DNA of 64,000 bases. Source: Acorus gramineus (Eukaryota; Streptophyta; Magnoliopsida; Acorales; Acoraceae). The DNA lies in NCBI GenBank assembly GCA_030737835.1, contig CM060850.1:2197788-2261787 (forward strand), given 5' to 3'. Made by a program: the position numbers and the translations under genes. Positions 1 through 18,000 of this stretch are shown piece after piece. Position 1 is the first letter of the stretch. Each line of letters begins with the position of its first letter. A model generated the notes under the pieces. It saw only the letters and a program-made list of their open reading frames with translations, was not told where the DNA came from and searched no databases.

Positions 1-2324
1 CATTCTTGCAGCCAGGCGCGACCTCAAAGAAATAAGCAAAGATGAAATCTCTGATGCCCTAGAAAGGATAATTGCTGGTCCTGAAAAGAAAAATGCAGTC
101 GTGTCTGAAGAGAAGAAGAAGTTGGTGGCATATCATGGTAACTTTCATCCCCTAATTGAAAGTTTTAGTTAACCATGCACAAGGACTTTCTTAAATGCTC
201 TTGGATGCTTATTCCTTTGCTAAGCCTTCTTGAATGATAATATTAGTTCTCTCAGATGCACTTATCCATGCATAGTAACATTTTTTCACGTTTTGAGTTG
301 TGTGTTATGTGGACAACACATTCAGGACCCATTTGGAACCAATTGGCAAACAAATTTTACTTCTGCAAAATCAGTTTTAGATCATCGGTTCCAAACAAGT
401 ATTTTTAAGCTTCAGCTTCTGATTTCAGGCTTCAATTTTTATGTTTTAAAAGTAACTTTTTCAGAATCGATTATTTTAATCAATTAGAGCATAAGCTATT
501 TTTAAAATTGGTTCCAAACAGGGCTGGATAGGATGCATGAAAAGCAATGCCACCATGAATAATTACTGTTCGTCGACTGATTCTATTCATTCAATTGGCC
601 TATTATTCTTATTCAGTGCATAAAACCATGCATTTGGCTTTGTTCATGCAGAGGCTGGGCATGCCCTTGTTGGCGCACTGATGCCCGAATATGATCCCGT
701 TGCAAAGATCTCTATTATTCCTCGTGGTCAAGCAGGTGGACTTACTTTCTTTGCTCCAAGTGAAGAAAGACTCGAGTCTGGTCTTTACAGCAGAAGCTAT
801 CTGGAGAATCAAATGGCTGTGGCACTCGGCGGAAGGTACACCTTTCTGTACCCATCTTATCGAATCCATAAATATCATTCCCATTTACTTTGTTTGCTGT
901 AAAAATGCAATTAGAATATTAACATACAAATTGCTTATTATACTCTAATGCAGGGTTGCTGAAGAGGTAATATTCGGACAAGAGAATGTGACAACGGGAG
1001 CCTCCAATGACTTCATGCAGGTTTCCCGAGTAGCCAGACAAATGGTTGAGAGATTTGGCTTCAGCAAAAAGATTGGACAAATAGCTATTGGAGGGCCTGG
1101 TGGAAACCCATTTTTAGGACAGCAGGTATGGGAAAAAAACAGACCTTCATCTGCCATTGCCATCTTCATCTGCCATTGTTTTTTTTTTTTAACTTGAAAG
1201 TAGTCCATTTATAACTTGAAACTTCGAAGTTACAATGGTTCAAAGCATGAAAATAAAAGCAAGGATACATACGCTGAGGTGCGCCCATCCTACTGGTATG
1301 AGTTATACCAAGAAATGAAATGACATAAAACTAAGCCAAAAACCTTCTACCAATACCAGGAAAGCATAAAGCCACTACTCGTGTATTTAGTACCCCCCCT
1401 ACAATTGATACTCTCCCAGTGCCTATTAGTACGCTTCCCCAGTCTCGTATGAACCCTTTGGTAGCCTCCCACTCATTTTCCTCATAGAACCGATGACCTC
1501 GAAAGATCACACCATTCCTAGCAAGCCAAATTGCCCATAATGCTGCCGGGATGATAATTTGAGATATCAACTCATCCTCCTTGGAAGAACCCGACCTGGA
1601 GTACTCAGTTTGGTCCACAATTCCACCATATCTTGAGGAGCTCCCTGATTCAGTAGTAGTGGATTCAGAAGTGCCCAGATCTGCGCAGACTTCCTGCAAG
1701 AGCAAAAGAGATGCTCCACCGTCTCCTCCTCATCCCCATACATAGACGCACCTCGTATCCGCACCTGGTCGTCACTTAGCTCTGTAAGATTTGGTGAGAA
1801 TATGCTGTTGCATAACTAACCAAATGAATATTTTGACTTTGAGGGGAATCTTTCATTTCCATATTACCATTGCCTTTGCCGCCATGAATGTGCCCTCCGG
1901 AGACTCACGTTTCCACCATCTGTAACCCTGCTTAACTACATACTTGCCGTTCTTTTGTACTTGCCACTCCAACCTGTCTTCTGCCTGCAAGTTAAGAGCA
2001 TATTCGTTTAGCCCATGAATCATCTCCGCCATATTACTATCTGCCATTGTTGATCTTGCTTTTATCTTGATGATTGAATTCTTGATTGTTATGAATCCAC
2101 AGATGTCATCCCAAAAGGATTATTCAATGGCAACAGCAGATGTGGTGGATGCAGAGGTAAGAGAGCTTGTAGAGACAGCTTACGCAAGGGCAAAAAACAT
2201 CCTCACCACTCACATTGATATCCTTCACAAGCTAGCCCAGCTTCTTATCGAAAAAGAGACTGTAGATGGGGAAGAGTTTATGAGCCTGTTCATTGATGGC
2301 AAGGCTGAATTATTTGTTGCTTGA
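1..2324 (+). CDS. FTSH1/5: Chloroplast FtsH zinc metalloprotease, FTSH1/FTSH5 (VAR1) type, C-terminal part
   Basis: Partial gene; the 5' exons with the transit peptide, membrane segments and AAA ATPase lie left of the window. Visible exons are 1-137, 652-835, 954-1125 and 2103-2324 (stop), all with GT-AG junctions in consistent phase, giving the last 237 residues. The zinc-binding motif HEAGH is split across the first intron (H at the end of exon 1-137, E built across the junction). It is followed by the M41 peptidase domain with IIPRGQAGGLTFF, the GGRVAEEVIFG segment and VTTGASNDF. The tail ELVETAYARAK...LIEKETVDGEEF is typical of the family. In plants this family forms the hexameric thylakoid protease that removes photodamaged PSII D1 protein. 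The sequence resembles type A subunits (FTSH1/FTSH5) rather than type B (FTSH2/FTSH8); that assignment rests on remembered family sequences. The last intron (1126-2102) carries a LINE. The gene converges on the BSK gene, with 161 bp between stop codons. Confidence 0.93.
1168..2051 (-). mobile_element. 5'-truncated LINE (non-LTR retrotransposon) inserted in the last FtsH intron
   Basis: The minus strand carries broken reading frames between about 2047 and 1331 that look like the C-terminal zf-RVT region of plant LINE reverse-transcriptase proteins: RLEWQVQKNGKYVVKQGYRW, then EETVEHLFCSCRKSAQIWALL, then AALWAIWLARNGVIFRG. The frames shift between these pieces, so the copy is dead. The left edge is a T run at 1179-1190, which is the poly(A) tail of a minus-strand insertion. 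The 13-bp sequence atctgccattgtt occurs at 1168-1180 and again at 2039-2051, forming an exact target-site duplication around an insert of roughly 860 bp. The insert lies wholly inside an intron and antisense to the FtsH transcript, so it should not disturb the protein. Confidence 0.9.
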
Positions 2325-2485
2325 TAAAAAAAATAATTACCCATGATTTGTATTCTATGTTCATATACATTGTTGACAGAACAGAGAGAAAAACCCACAA
2401 AATTTTAATTTAAAGGTCTCTATATTACAAATTTTCTTTTCTTTCCCTTTTTGAGAGGCCTTATTCATTGCTTCATTTTGTTATC

Positions 2486-7698
<5,213 letters not shown>

Positions 7699-8200
7699 CT
7701 GAAGATTTCACAAAAGCCTCACCTTTGCAGAGCTTCTGAAGCTCTCTTTAATGAACACAGAGACCTATCGAAGTTTCATTTATTGTTCTGCTCCTTTGTG
7801 GGTTTCTCGCGTTGATAATATCGCGATTTCTCGGCCGCGATTCGCAACGAGGGTGTTTACGTCATTTTGGGTCCCCGAGAATTCAACACATGTGGGCGTG
7901 GATCTCGAGGAATCTGTGCCTCGGGATCTGGTAGATGGTGACACGTGCGACGTCGTACGGGAGGGCACGGAGTGGTCTGGTTTTTCTCGGGCGATTTTTT
8001 GGGTTTTGCGAGATATCGCAGGACGAGAAGATGGACGACGTGTTTTGGGGGGCTTTGTGTCGGCCGTTTCTTCGCGACTTGGGTTTTTATTTTCCTTGTC
8101 ACAGGTGCGGATCTTTTACAGTAGGTTTTTGAAATTTGAATGGCTTCGTTGACCAGTTGAAGTCCAGTTTGGATTTTCGAAAAAGAATTATTTACTCCAA
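7699..8200 (-). promoter_or_regulatory. 5' flank and probable promoter of the BSK gene
   Basis: This GC-richer stretch directly upstream of the BSK start codon differs sharply from the AT-rich spacer beyond 8200. It contains acacatgtggg, cacgtgcgac and other ACGT/CACGTG-like cores. No convincing TATA box lies at the expected distance on the minus strand. Reading frames crossing this stretch show no family resemblance. Confidence 0.45.
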
Positions 8201-11200
8201 AAACACATTTGATTGTCTGAGGTTTGTTTTATTTATTTGTTTATTTATTTATTTTGGTAAGAGATTGTCTGAGTTCTTATTTATTTATTATTATTCAATT
8301 TTATCAATTATTTGTTTTTAGAAATACTTTTAAAAAATAAAATTTTAAATAAAATAGTTTAAATAAATTGAATTCCTGTAAAACATATTTTTGATATTGT
8401 TATTAACTTTATAATTAAATCTGTTTCTTGAAATATATTTGAGTTTTTTATTTAATTAAAAGAATCACTCTAAAACTCTGTTACAAATGTCCTATATCAA
8501 TAATTATTTTGAATAAGCATTACAACGGATAGATGCATCATGCATCAACTGAGGTAACCAAAACATGATTCGAATAGGAACTTTTTATAGTTTTATTTAA
8601 AGAAAAAACATTTTCTTGAAAAGGTAACGCTTAAAAAAGACTTTGAAAAGAGTTTAATGACTTTTTGAAATTAGATTTTATTATATTTTTCAAAGCTGGA
8701 ATATCTAGGATCATTTAGAAATAAATTTGGATTAATAATTATGATTATTGTGAAAGTTGAATTTCTGAAAGCTTATTTAAATTGTTTTTTAAATGTTTTT
8801 ATTTTTAGACAAGATAGGCACCATACCATAATTTTATTAAAATTAAGATACGTGTCAGAACGATAAAACATATAAAATAAACTCTACCACAATTGTTTTT
8901 CAAATGTTATCTAAGTTGTAAGGTGTTTATGTTTTGGATCATATCATGACTACAAGCTTTATGAGATTTTTTTACATTAATTTAGGGTTAAATTTGCAAG
9001 CTAATCATTGGTAAAAAAAAAAATCATTAAACCTTTAATGAGTGGATGGCAAAAGCTTCACCTAATCAAGACATCTTTATGACAACTTCATTTCTTGGGC
9101 AGTTCAATTCTGCTGTAAAAAAATTAAACTTGGTCCCCGATTTATGAAGTCAACCCTTTTGACAAAAGTTACTGTGATGGATATAAAGCAGGGAGGTTCA
9201 AACAAAATAATGTTGCAAGTAATTGTCGATGTTCTTTTGAAGTTTTTGCATTTAAAATAAACACACAAAGTTCAACTTTGTAATGTGATGAGATTATATG
9301 TGCTAAATGCATACGGTGAAAAACGTTTATATTTTTATTTTCTGACATGTGATACTTTTTTATTCGTCATGAAGAGTTTTTTTTTTTTTTTTTTTGGTGA
9401 CACGAAATCCACATCCATTTGGTTAGCTAATATTGTCCAGTGAGAAGGAAGTTCATTGTATTAATATCATAATCTCTTCATAATAAAAATTATGCAGCAT
9501 GACCTTTCTGTATGGAGCTTTATAGTTCCACAGTAGCCTCATAGGTCCCATCAATTTTGTGTGGGACAAAATTTATTTTTGGAGTTCTTTATTTATCGTG
9601 TTCATTGGGTTAAGTAGCTTACTCCCCTAAAAATGGTTATTAGTTTATAACCACATGACACAACATCCAGGTCAGAAAAAAAAATGTAATTTTTTTTGTG
9701 ATGAAGATAATCATGTCAAATCCAAAATGTGATTTACTAGTTAATGCAGATAAATTAAGAAGTGGTTTCTCGATTCTATATAATTTAATCAAAGTAATTG
9801 GATTTTCCAAAGGACACTTGACTAATGGCCTAACCATTCTCCTCTAATTCTTTTCAATTTGCATTGTAATTAGTTTCTTAACAAGATCCTATATCTTGGA
9901 CTTCCTTTAAAAGACTCATAGTTTGTCATTATAATATTCTACGACGTGTAATGCGATTTGGTTCAGGCTGCCCATCTTTGACTCCTAAGGGAAAAAGAAC
10001 CTTGTTCGAATTGGAATTCCTTTATTGTAGAACAGAGAAGATATTTCAAGTTAATGAAACCATTCTTAGAGTCCACTCTTCTAATATTTTATTTTTTATA
10101 CAAAGGTTATGACTCATGAAAGAGCAACATAGTCCCAAACATGTATTAGCAACATATTATTTGTACTAAATAGACTTGAGTTTATAATAGAATGTGAGTT
10201 AAAACTTACTAGCTAGAACTAGTCCAACATGAGTGCGTGGCATTTTTTTCTCACGTGAATCCTACATGTATAAAAAATAGATAAAAATCTTTTAATATTG
10301 TTGATGCAGGAACGCATGTAAGGTTAAATTTCAACACTTGTACAATGATTAAAGAACAAAATACCACACAAAAGAACACAAAGATTTACTTAGTTCGACA
10401 AAATATACCTACGTCCACAAAGAAGAGCAGAATATGATTTACTATATCAAATAATCAAGGTACAAAACTCTTAAACTCTCTCTCCTCAGCACCACCGTCC
10501 ATTTCTCTTATAGAAGAAACTCTAAAACGGTTATCTTTCGAAGAAAAGTTTCTCAAATTAAACCCTAACAAGATAGATGCTAAATAAATAAGGTATAATT
10601 TAAGTAAAATTATAAAAATACCTCTATCAAAAATTTAGGTCGACTCTAAGCTTTCATGAACAGGTCCTTTATACTAGAATATAAGACATCTCATAACAAA
10701 TGTCAATATCATTTTGTTGGTGAAATATATTAGTTGTAGTTTTATTTATACAAGTAACTATTATAACAAATCTAGTAATAGAAAAGACAAACCTATCAAT
10801 TGGTCTTTTAGTGGGAGACATTAGGCTGCTTTATTACGTCCTGCATATTGAATTCCACACAACTCTTCTTCTCTTTGAATAATCCCTTCATAAGCCACCT
10901 AGGACATCACATCTCATCTGAAATTCAGCTGAGCTGTCACAAGTAGGCCACAGTGAGATCTTAATATATATATATCTCAAAACTTACTATCTTCCTCTGT
11001 TTTTATCCCCCATATCTTTCACGTGCATCTCCTTGGTCATTTTATGCCAAACCTACTGACATAGCACGTCATATGAACTTTGACTTACATAAGTTAGACG
11101 AATTATGTTCACATTAGACAATAGAGCTTCAACATCGTTTTAAAAAAGAAAAATATAAACCAAGATTTGTTTAATAGTTTGAACTCTCGATGAGGTGGGG

Positions 11201-11744
11201 CTCGACAAACCGAATATCTAGGGTTCGAAAAAGCCATATATAATACGTAGTATATATATGAGTTTATTAAACTTTGGAAGGCACATCGAACCCTGGTTTT
11301 GGTGGCCTATTGTTCTCTTTTCGTTTGATTGAAATATAATATAGTTGTCTGTGTGACATGTGTCTTATTTGCGTGTGGTGAAATGTCACAATATAGCTAG
11401 GTACAGTCCCAATACCAGTTCACATACAGTTCTTACATATTTTAGTTTTTTTTTTTTTTTTAAATACGTTTCTCACAACGAAAAAATATACTTTAAATGC
11501 GGTACATATATATTGTAATAAAAAATGATATGTAAGAACTATATATAAGACTACATTTAAGATTATAAATAAAAATGCATATCAAGACAAAAAAAATATA
11601 TATATAATAACGCAATGGGATCCGGTAGGTGAGATGTGAAGATGGCATGTTTGTCCAATTGGATAACGATATCATGCAACTTTGCGTGCAATCTCAATAC
11701 ACTTTATTTGTTTTTTTAAATATATAATTTATGTAATGAAATAT
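8200..11744. other. AT-rich intergenic spacer
   Basis: I see no gene. The stretch consists of A/T runs and many stop codons in all frames. The only structured segment is a possible retrotransposon relic at about 10300-10560. The segment at 11165-11240 (gaggtggggctcgac ... agggttcgaa) vaguely resembles a tRNA-derived promoter, without supporting flanks. Confidence 0.6.
10300..10560 (+). repeat. Possible LTR-retrotransposon or other TE relic
   Basis: The segment containing cacaaagatttacttagttc and, shortly after, cctacgtccaca resembles a motif that recurs in dicot repeats (the form with 'gatttacgtggttcg ... cctacgtccacgg'). No paired LTR, primer-binding site or coding remnant is visible nearby, so only the motif supports the call. 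Confidence 0.3.
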
Positions 11745-11957
11745 GTATTATCATGCCCCTAGTGGCATAGCACAATCATTCAGGATTTACTTGTGTTAAT
11801 GGTAGGTCTTGAATTCAAATCGTGGTGTTGATTTACCCACCTATTTGTTAACGATTATTCGAAAGCATTTTATGTGTGCCAGGACAAACAGGTAAAGACA
11901 ACCTTCCTAGCTTGGATCCCTCTTATATCAAAAAAAAGAAAAAAAAAGTATTATCAT
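11745..11957 (+). mobile_element. SINE-like retroposon with exact 10-bp target-site duplication
   Basis: The insert 11755-11947 is flanked by gtattatcat at 11745-11754 and again at 11948-11957. It starts gcccctagtggcatagcac, which resembles a pol III box A region, and has a box-B-like ggtcttgaattcaaatcg about 45 bp further on. It ends in an interrupted A-rich tail (aaaaaaaagaaaaaaaa). Size (~193 bp), promoter-like boxes, A tail and duplication together point to a plus-strand SINE. The internal boxes are degenerate, so it is probably an old copy. Confidence 0.75.
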
Positions 11958-12364
11958 AAAAAAATAAAATATACATTTTAATGAATAACATACATCTACC
12001 TGTTTCAAATTACATGTTTTTTTCTAACATAATATACATTATCTATGAAATAGGACTATTACTATATGTAACAAAGTCCTTTCATATTTGGTTTTATGCG
12101 TAACTGATAATCTTTATTTTTCAAAAAAATTTAAATGGTGTTTTTATAATTAATTTAAATTGATGAAGAACAAAAAACGGCACGAAAATTATGTATTCCA
12201 AATCCAAGGTGGGAACAATTGGAATAAAGTCAAACAAGGTGAACCTCATCTGGAGCAGTTGCCCAGCCAATTCTGGAAGTACCAAGCCAAACCGACTGAC
12301 CTTCAAATATTCTCCAGTCAAGATATGCCGTATAGAATACAGATTCTAATCTATTGCTCACCCC

Positions 12365-13705
12365 AATAATTCAAGTGAAAGAAGTCCAATACAACAACCA
12401 AAAAGCCAAATAGTTTATTGAAGCTCACCAACTACACAAACATACATAAACCAAATATAAACCAATAAAAAAAAACACAAACATACAGCAATTGATGATT
12501 GACAAATGCATTAAATCAGCACCTTAGAAAATGGTATATATAGGCAATAATCAGTCACTCTATCCACATCTACCGAGGGCAACCACATTGCAAATGACAC
12601 ATTTTGCAGTCCAACATGAAGACGAGTAAACATAATATATCAGAAGAAATGGTACATGAATAAACTCCACATTAACAAATTATTGAATAACTTGAGTTTG
12701 ATAATCCATTGAACTCTAGAATAAGAAATAAAAGAATATTGTCTTGGGGTAACGAACAGATGTACAATTAGCAATGGCGTGACAGAGGAGCCAACAGAAC
12801 GTGTGTGTGATCCTTCCATCACATCTCCTGTGTCGCAGTTTTAATTCACCGCTATGTCCAATAAAAAGATGGAAAAGTTCTGCCATCCTCAGAAGAGGGA
12901 CACAACTTGAATTCAATGGGAGAAAGTAATAACAGGCCAATGTTTCCATAACAATGAGGGTTGACTTCATAAATGATGGGTGATCTGTCATATACTGACC
13001 TCTGCATTTCGTCGATGTATACAACTGTAGGCTTGAAAACTTTCTCTGCTTGTAGATTCTTTCTTCTCCATTCCAAAATGGAAAGCAATACTGGAATCGG
13101 AGATCCCAGAAAGACATTGGTACATATCAGTCCACATCCACATTTGAGTTCATCAAAAGTGTATGTGGCTCTTAGGATACTGCAAGGACGCAATCAACTA
13201 TTCATTATTCAAAGCCGCTGAATATCCCTTGCCTGACGAATAATCCTGGCTCACTCTATTTCATAAGCACCTGTGCAAGTCATTAAGCAAGGCAGACATA
13301 CCAGCTAATTTGTACACTAGAACTTGCTCTTTTTTGCCTCCCCTTAATTGCACTTGCACCCTTATATCTCCATCCAACCCAGTATCACATTGAGGGCATT
13401 AATTGGAGATCTTTCTTTGACCATGCATGAACAACATCATGCATGCCCAGAATTGTATTCATCACTTGAAACCATGCAAATGGTTCCCATATTGATAATA
13501 AAAGGGGGAGGAGCCAATAACTTCTTTATAGAATGGGCTAGTTTGGTAACTCTGGTTTGATATATCCAATTTTGATATATTCCGTAGGAAGGAGGAATGA
13601 AGAAAAGTTTGCTTAGGATGTCCAAAAATGACCATAGGAATAGAGGATTCCAAAAGCCATTTACCTGGGTGCACCAGCATAAGAAGAATGAACACCAACC
13701 TGACC
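12365..13705 (-). other. Downstream region of the DUF632 gene, possibly transcribed
   Basis: This 1.3-kb stretch follows the stop codon of the DUF630/DUF632 gene and is less AT-rich than ordinary spacer. Reading frames of 113-133 codons overlap on the minus strand at 12716-13193, but none resembles a family I know. It may be a long or spliced 3' UTR, an alternative 3' exon or a decayed insertion. Confidence 0.35.
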
Positions 13706-16700
13706 CTAAGGAACCTTCGGATTCTCTCTTGCCAACTTTTCCTCTTCACTACGCATATGAAGTTCCTTGTACATTTGCAAGGACCTGGCTGAGAACTGTT
13801 CCATGGCTTCAAAGATCTTCTGTAGACCAGATTGCAGACTACCCACATCAGCATTGTGGCCGTGATGCAAAATTAGCCCATTTTTGGAAAACCCACCCTC
13901 TCCGGGAAACTGAACTACCTTCTTGTTGTATGTATCAACTAATTTTTGCATCTTCTGCTCATCACTCTCTGAGATTTTGAGCCTTCTTTCCATATCTTTA
14001 TTAGCAAGCATCCCCATGCGTTGGTCAGTGTGATGTTGTTCCCAGAATCGATGAACTGTAGAGGCAAAAGCTTCCACGGCTTCACCAATTTGCCTCTCAG
14101 ATATCCTATCTATTGATTGGGACCAGTAATTAAAGATAACAAACACCGGAGGAGCACCAATTCTACCAGGAGAGAAAGGAGCGATCCCATCAGCTGTTTC
14201 CTCAGGTTCATAATAAATACATTTCAAAAGCCAACTGTTCAATGCCTTAACAAAGCCCTTCTGGGCGTTATACCAAGCAGAGAAGTTCAAAATCCAGTCT
14301 AGAAGCTCCTTAAAAAGCTGCATTGTAATTTTCATATGTTCATCATTAAGTCTTCCACCAGATGCAATGGCGTCAAGATTTCTAGCTTCAGTTATTGCAT
14401 GAAACTGACTTCGGTGGCATTCATGCATGAATTTGTACATCTTTAGCAACCTATAAAACAAAAGGTTATAGTAAAAAGAGTTGAAATGGTGCATAAGACA
14501 AGCATTATAACAAATTTGAATGGCATCTCTAGAAAGTGAGAATCTAAATAGGCAAGAACTAACCAGTTTTTACAGCAAATGGTTAGATATGCATATAACA
14601 CAACACTTTTATACAACTTTCTACATTCTTAATCAATATCCATGCATGCATAAACTCTCAGGGTAGTGCCTTATGATAATGTGAGATCACAATAGATAAT
14701 TAGCTTTTGCATTGAATATTAGATCAAATTGTAAGAAGCAATCAATTTCTAAAAACCAAGACTACATGTGCTTCCTCTTCTTCTTCTTTTAATTTTTCAG
14801 ATTGAGTTGAGGGTGTCAAACTTTTACCAACAGTCACAAAACAAATTTATGTGGTAACATAGATTTTTTGAATGGGTCAAATATGTAAGAGTGCTTTGAG
14901 TAAATCTACTGCAGCATTGAATTATATCCAATTTTTTTATAGAATATTATGAGTCCATTTGAAAAGGCTTGCTCTAAGTTGACAAAATGGCAAAGGCACA
15001 TAAGCAACTAATGAATGATGCAATTGAAATCCTGCTTAATAATCACAAAAAGACATGCCATTGAATATATGTTGAGTCAATAAGGAAAGATTCTCTTTCC
15101 ACTCCTAAACTTCCAAAGCATCAGCCCCAATCATGGAATATAACATTACAATCCAATCTTTCAGATCTGCTGAGAAATTGTATGTTTACATGTATAGTTG
15201 TTCCCTTTGATTGCATGCTCATGCTTAAGGAAGGTTTTCAAATTTCATGAAAATAAAAAAGAATGCATACCCTTGGATCAATTCATAAGTCTGCGGCCAC
15301 AATTCTTCATCCCTCAGCTTATTTATCTTTCTTGATATAGAGTCAACCACCTGAATGGCAATTCTTATTTTATGGGATAGATTTCTGACAAAGGTTTGAA
15401 CAGCATCAACTTTGTAAGCTTCTGCACCCTTTTCATCCAAGCGTTTCAGTTCTTTTTGCTTTCTATCATGTATTATCCGCATTTTCTCCTCAGCCTACAA
15501 ATGAAACAAGGTGCAATTAAAAGCTCCACACCGGCAGGTTAGGCAAACTAAATACACACCCTCCTCATGAGATGAGATCATGAGGCAGAAGTACAAAGAA
15601 ATACAACCTTTCAACTTACCCCTATAATGGAAAAATGAATAGGCCAAAATAGTCATGCATTACATAATATATTAATGACAGGAAAGTGCACAAGAAATAG
15701 GAGTTTTCCTCACACAGGAATGAGTTTATTACAAACAGAAGACAATGCTTATGGAACTAGCTAAGTAATCAATCATTTTGAATTTTCCAACTGAGTTATT
15801 TTTGGTGTCAGTGAAAAGGAGTGATGAAGAATCAGAAGATTTGCCACAAATCAGGATCTAACCTATATAGACTTCTCCGGGGGCAGTAAGAAGGATATAA
15901 AGCATAATGCAGTCAAGGATACCAGAAAATAATATGAATTGGAGCTATACTGGCACACCTCATATGGCTAACTTGAATATCCTGTTATAAACATTCTGAC
16001 AACAATAAAAGATAAAAGCAAAGATGATGATCAAACAAATTCAAGGTTGAATAATAACTACATATTTTAAAACCATTGCCAGCGTAAATTCAGTGAGATC
16101 ATTTTCTCTTCTATATCTCTCGGGTGTGATTATAAGCCAGACTGATGGTTTCCCAGTCCATTTAAGCACACATAAACAGTTAATGACCTGTTTCTTTTCT
16201 TTAGTGTAGTATTAACACCCAAGACAAGTTGAAAGCAACACAATTTCTTCGTCATCAGCAGTTTCAGTATCCAAACAATAATCAGAGAGGAAAACTAAAT
16301 TTCAGTAAATTCTATCACAACTATGCAAGGGCATACCCTGACTTCCTCGTAAAGCTTTTTCTCCCAAATGTACAACTTCTGTAGCGTCGACGACAGATTT
16401 CCTGACATCATCCCCAGATCTTCATCAAAGTCAATGAATACAGAGTCCGACAATTCCGCAATTTTAGAAGCAGATGATTGGGTCGAGATAAGCATCGCAG
16501 GAGGAACAATCACATTCAACATCTTGGAAGATATCTCTGTAAGTTCATACACGAAAAACTCACAAAAAGATCAACTTTGACATCAAAACACCATTCAAAT
16601 GATCCAAATACATAAAAATTGGAATTTTTTTTGCATTACCTTTGTATTTCCTCTGGTAGTATGGATGCTTTCCCACCTCGAGCATCTTGGAAACCTCATT

Positions 16701-17765
16701 GACGAAATTGGACGCCTTCTCAAAATGAACCTTGACCTCTGTGACAACCTCAAGAGGGTCCCGGGACCCGAGACGGGCGACGAAAACCGGAGCCACATTG
16801 GCACCAACGACCACGTCCTTGTCCACGGTCGTCTCCGTCTCAGGGACTGCGCTCACGCTCTCCCCTGCCGTGCTAGGCTTCGCCTCTTCCGCATCTCTGC
16901 CCTTCTCACTCTCATCCAAACCCCTCATTTTCATGTGAACCGCCCCATTCACCTCCTTCACGACCTCCTCTTCCTCCTCCAAATCAGGTATCCCCTCCTC
17001 CTCCCTCAAATCCTTAGAGTCCCGACTCGGCGTGTACGTTCGGTTATAGCTCTCAGACGCCTCGAATAGGTTCAGGAAATCCCAGGTATTCGTCCTGGGC
17101 GGTGAAGGTGGAGGAGGTGGAGCCTTCGATGACGACCCACCGCTGCCACCACCTCCGACCACCATCGGTGGGGGCGGTGGAGGGGACGAAGAGCCACCAT
17201 ACATAGGCGGAGGCGACCCAAAGAAGCCATTGATCCCCGAAGCATAGCTGGGGTACGCGTAGGTGTAAAAGCTAGGGTTTTGTTCACCGTAACCATAAAA
17301 ACCCGAAGAGGGTTCCCCAAATTTGACACTTTCAGGGCTTTTCGGCGGCGGCTGGACCTCGTAAGACACCGAAGGGGCGGCGGAGGCACGGTTTCTCATG
17401 TAATTCACATTGAAACTGTGCTCGCCCTCTTCTCCGTGGAGCGAGTCGTCCTCGTCGGAGTCCTCGTCGGAGCCGAAACGCAGGTGGGACCCGGAGTTGG
17501 AGTTGGAGTTGGAGATGGGAGGGGGAGATGGCTCTCGTTTGCGGTGAGGGGGGAGGTGGAGGAGGGGGGAGGGAGGGGCGGCGGAGGAGGAGGAGGAGAA
17601 GAACAGGTGGAGGGAGGAGGCGAGGGAGCGGAGGGAGCGGAGGTAGGAGAGGTGAGCGTCGGCGAGGGCGAAGCGGTGGTCGATGGCCTCGTGGAGGAGC
17701 TCGGAGCGGGACTTGCAGAGGGCCACCGCCTCCAGGTCGTCTAGCTTCGATCCCGCACAACCCAT
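13706..17765 (-). CDS. DUF630/DUF632 protein, NRG2-like, lipid-anchored with proline-rich linker
   Basis: Four exons, 16640-17765, 16337-16536, 15271-15494 and 13706-14450, all GT-AG and in phase, give 764 residues. The N-terminus MGCAGSKLDDLEAVALCKSR is the hallmark of DUF630 proteins, with a Gly2 myristoylation signal. Residues about 70-230 are low complexity with Ser and poly-Pro runs (PPPPPP, SSSSS) and an acidic patch near 100. DUF632 begins near SRDPLEVVTEVKVHFEKAS and runs through LIQGLLKMYKFMHECH and FNYWSQSIDRISERQIGEA, a mainly alpha-helical coiled-coil region. The family includes Arabidopsis NRG2, a nitrate-signalling regulator, but most members have no defined role. Exon 1 is GC- and purine/pyrimidine-biased, so the opposite strand also carries long open frames. 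The stop TAG at 13706-13708 is the first in frame; an alternative C-terminus cannot be excluded. Confidence 0.93.
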
Positions 17766-18000
17766 AGAGAGAGAAAGAGTGAAATCAAGGGTTTGGGTTG
17801 GGTTTGGAGGGGAGGAGAGTATAAAGGGGAGGACGAAAAGGGGAATCTTTAGGGTTGTGAGGGGGGTGACAGCGCGGTTGAAATCGTCGGGTTGTTGCAG
17901 AGAAGAAGAACCGTGTGCGTGTGTGCGTTGTGTGTGTTTTGAGGGAGTGGGGAAGAGAGTGCGCGCGCGCTGATTTGCAAATTTTTTTTTTTTTTTTTTA
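17766..18000 (-). promoter_or_regulatory. 5' flank of the DUF630/DUF632 gene
   Basis: Purine-rich on the plus strand (pyrimidine-rich leader on the coding strand). It includes a GT/CA microsatellite region near 17915-17940, a GC alternation (gtgcgcgcgcgc) near 17960 and a T run at 17983-17999. No TATA box is obvious on the minus strand. Confidence 0.4.

Noticed and set aside
17280-17767. Plus-strand frames opposite exon 1 of the DUF630/DUF632 gene
   Set aside because: Gly/Glu/Arg-rich shadows of the Ser/Pro-rich coding strand.
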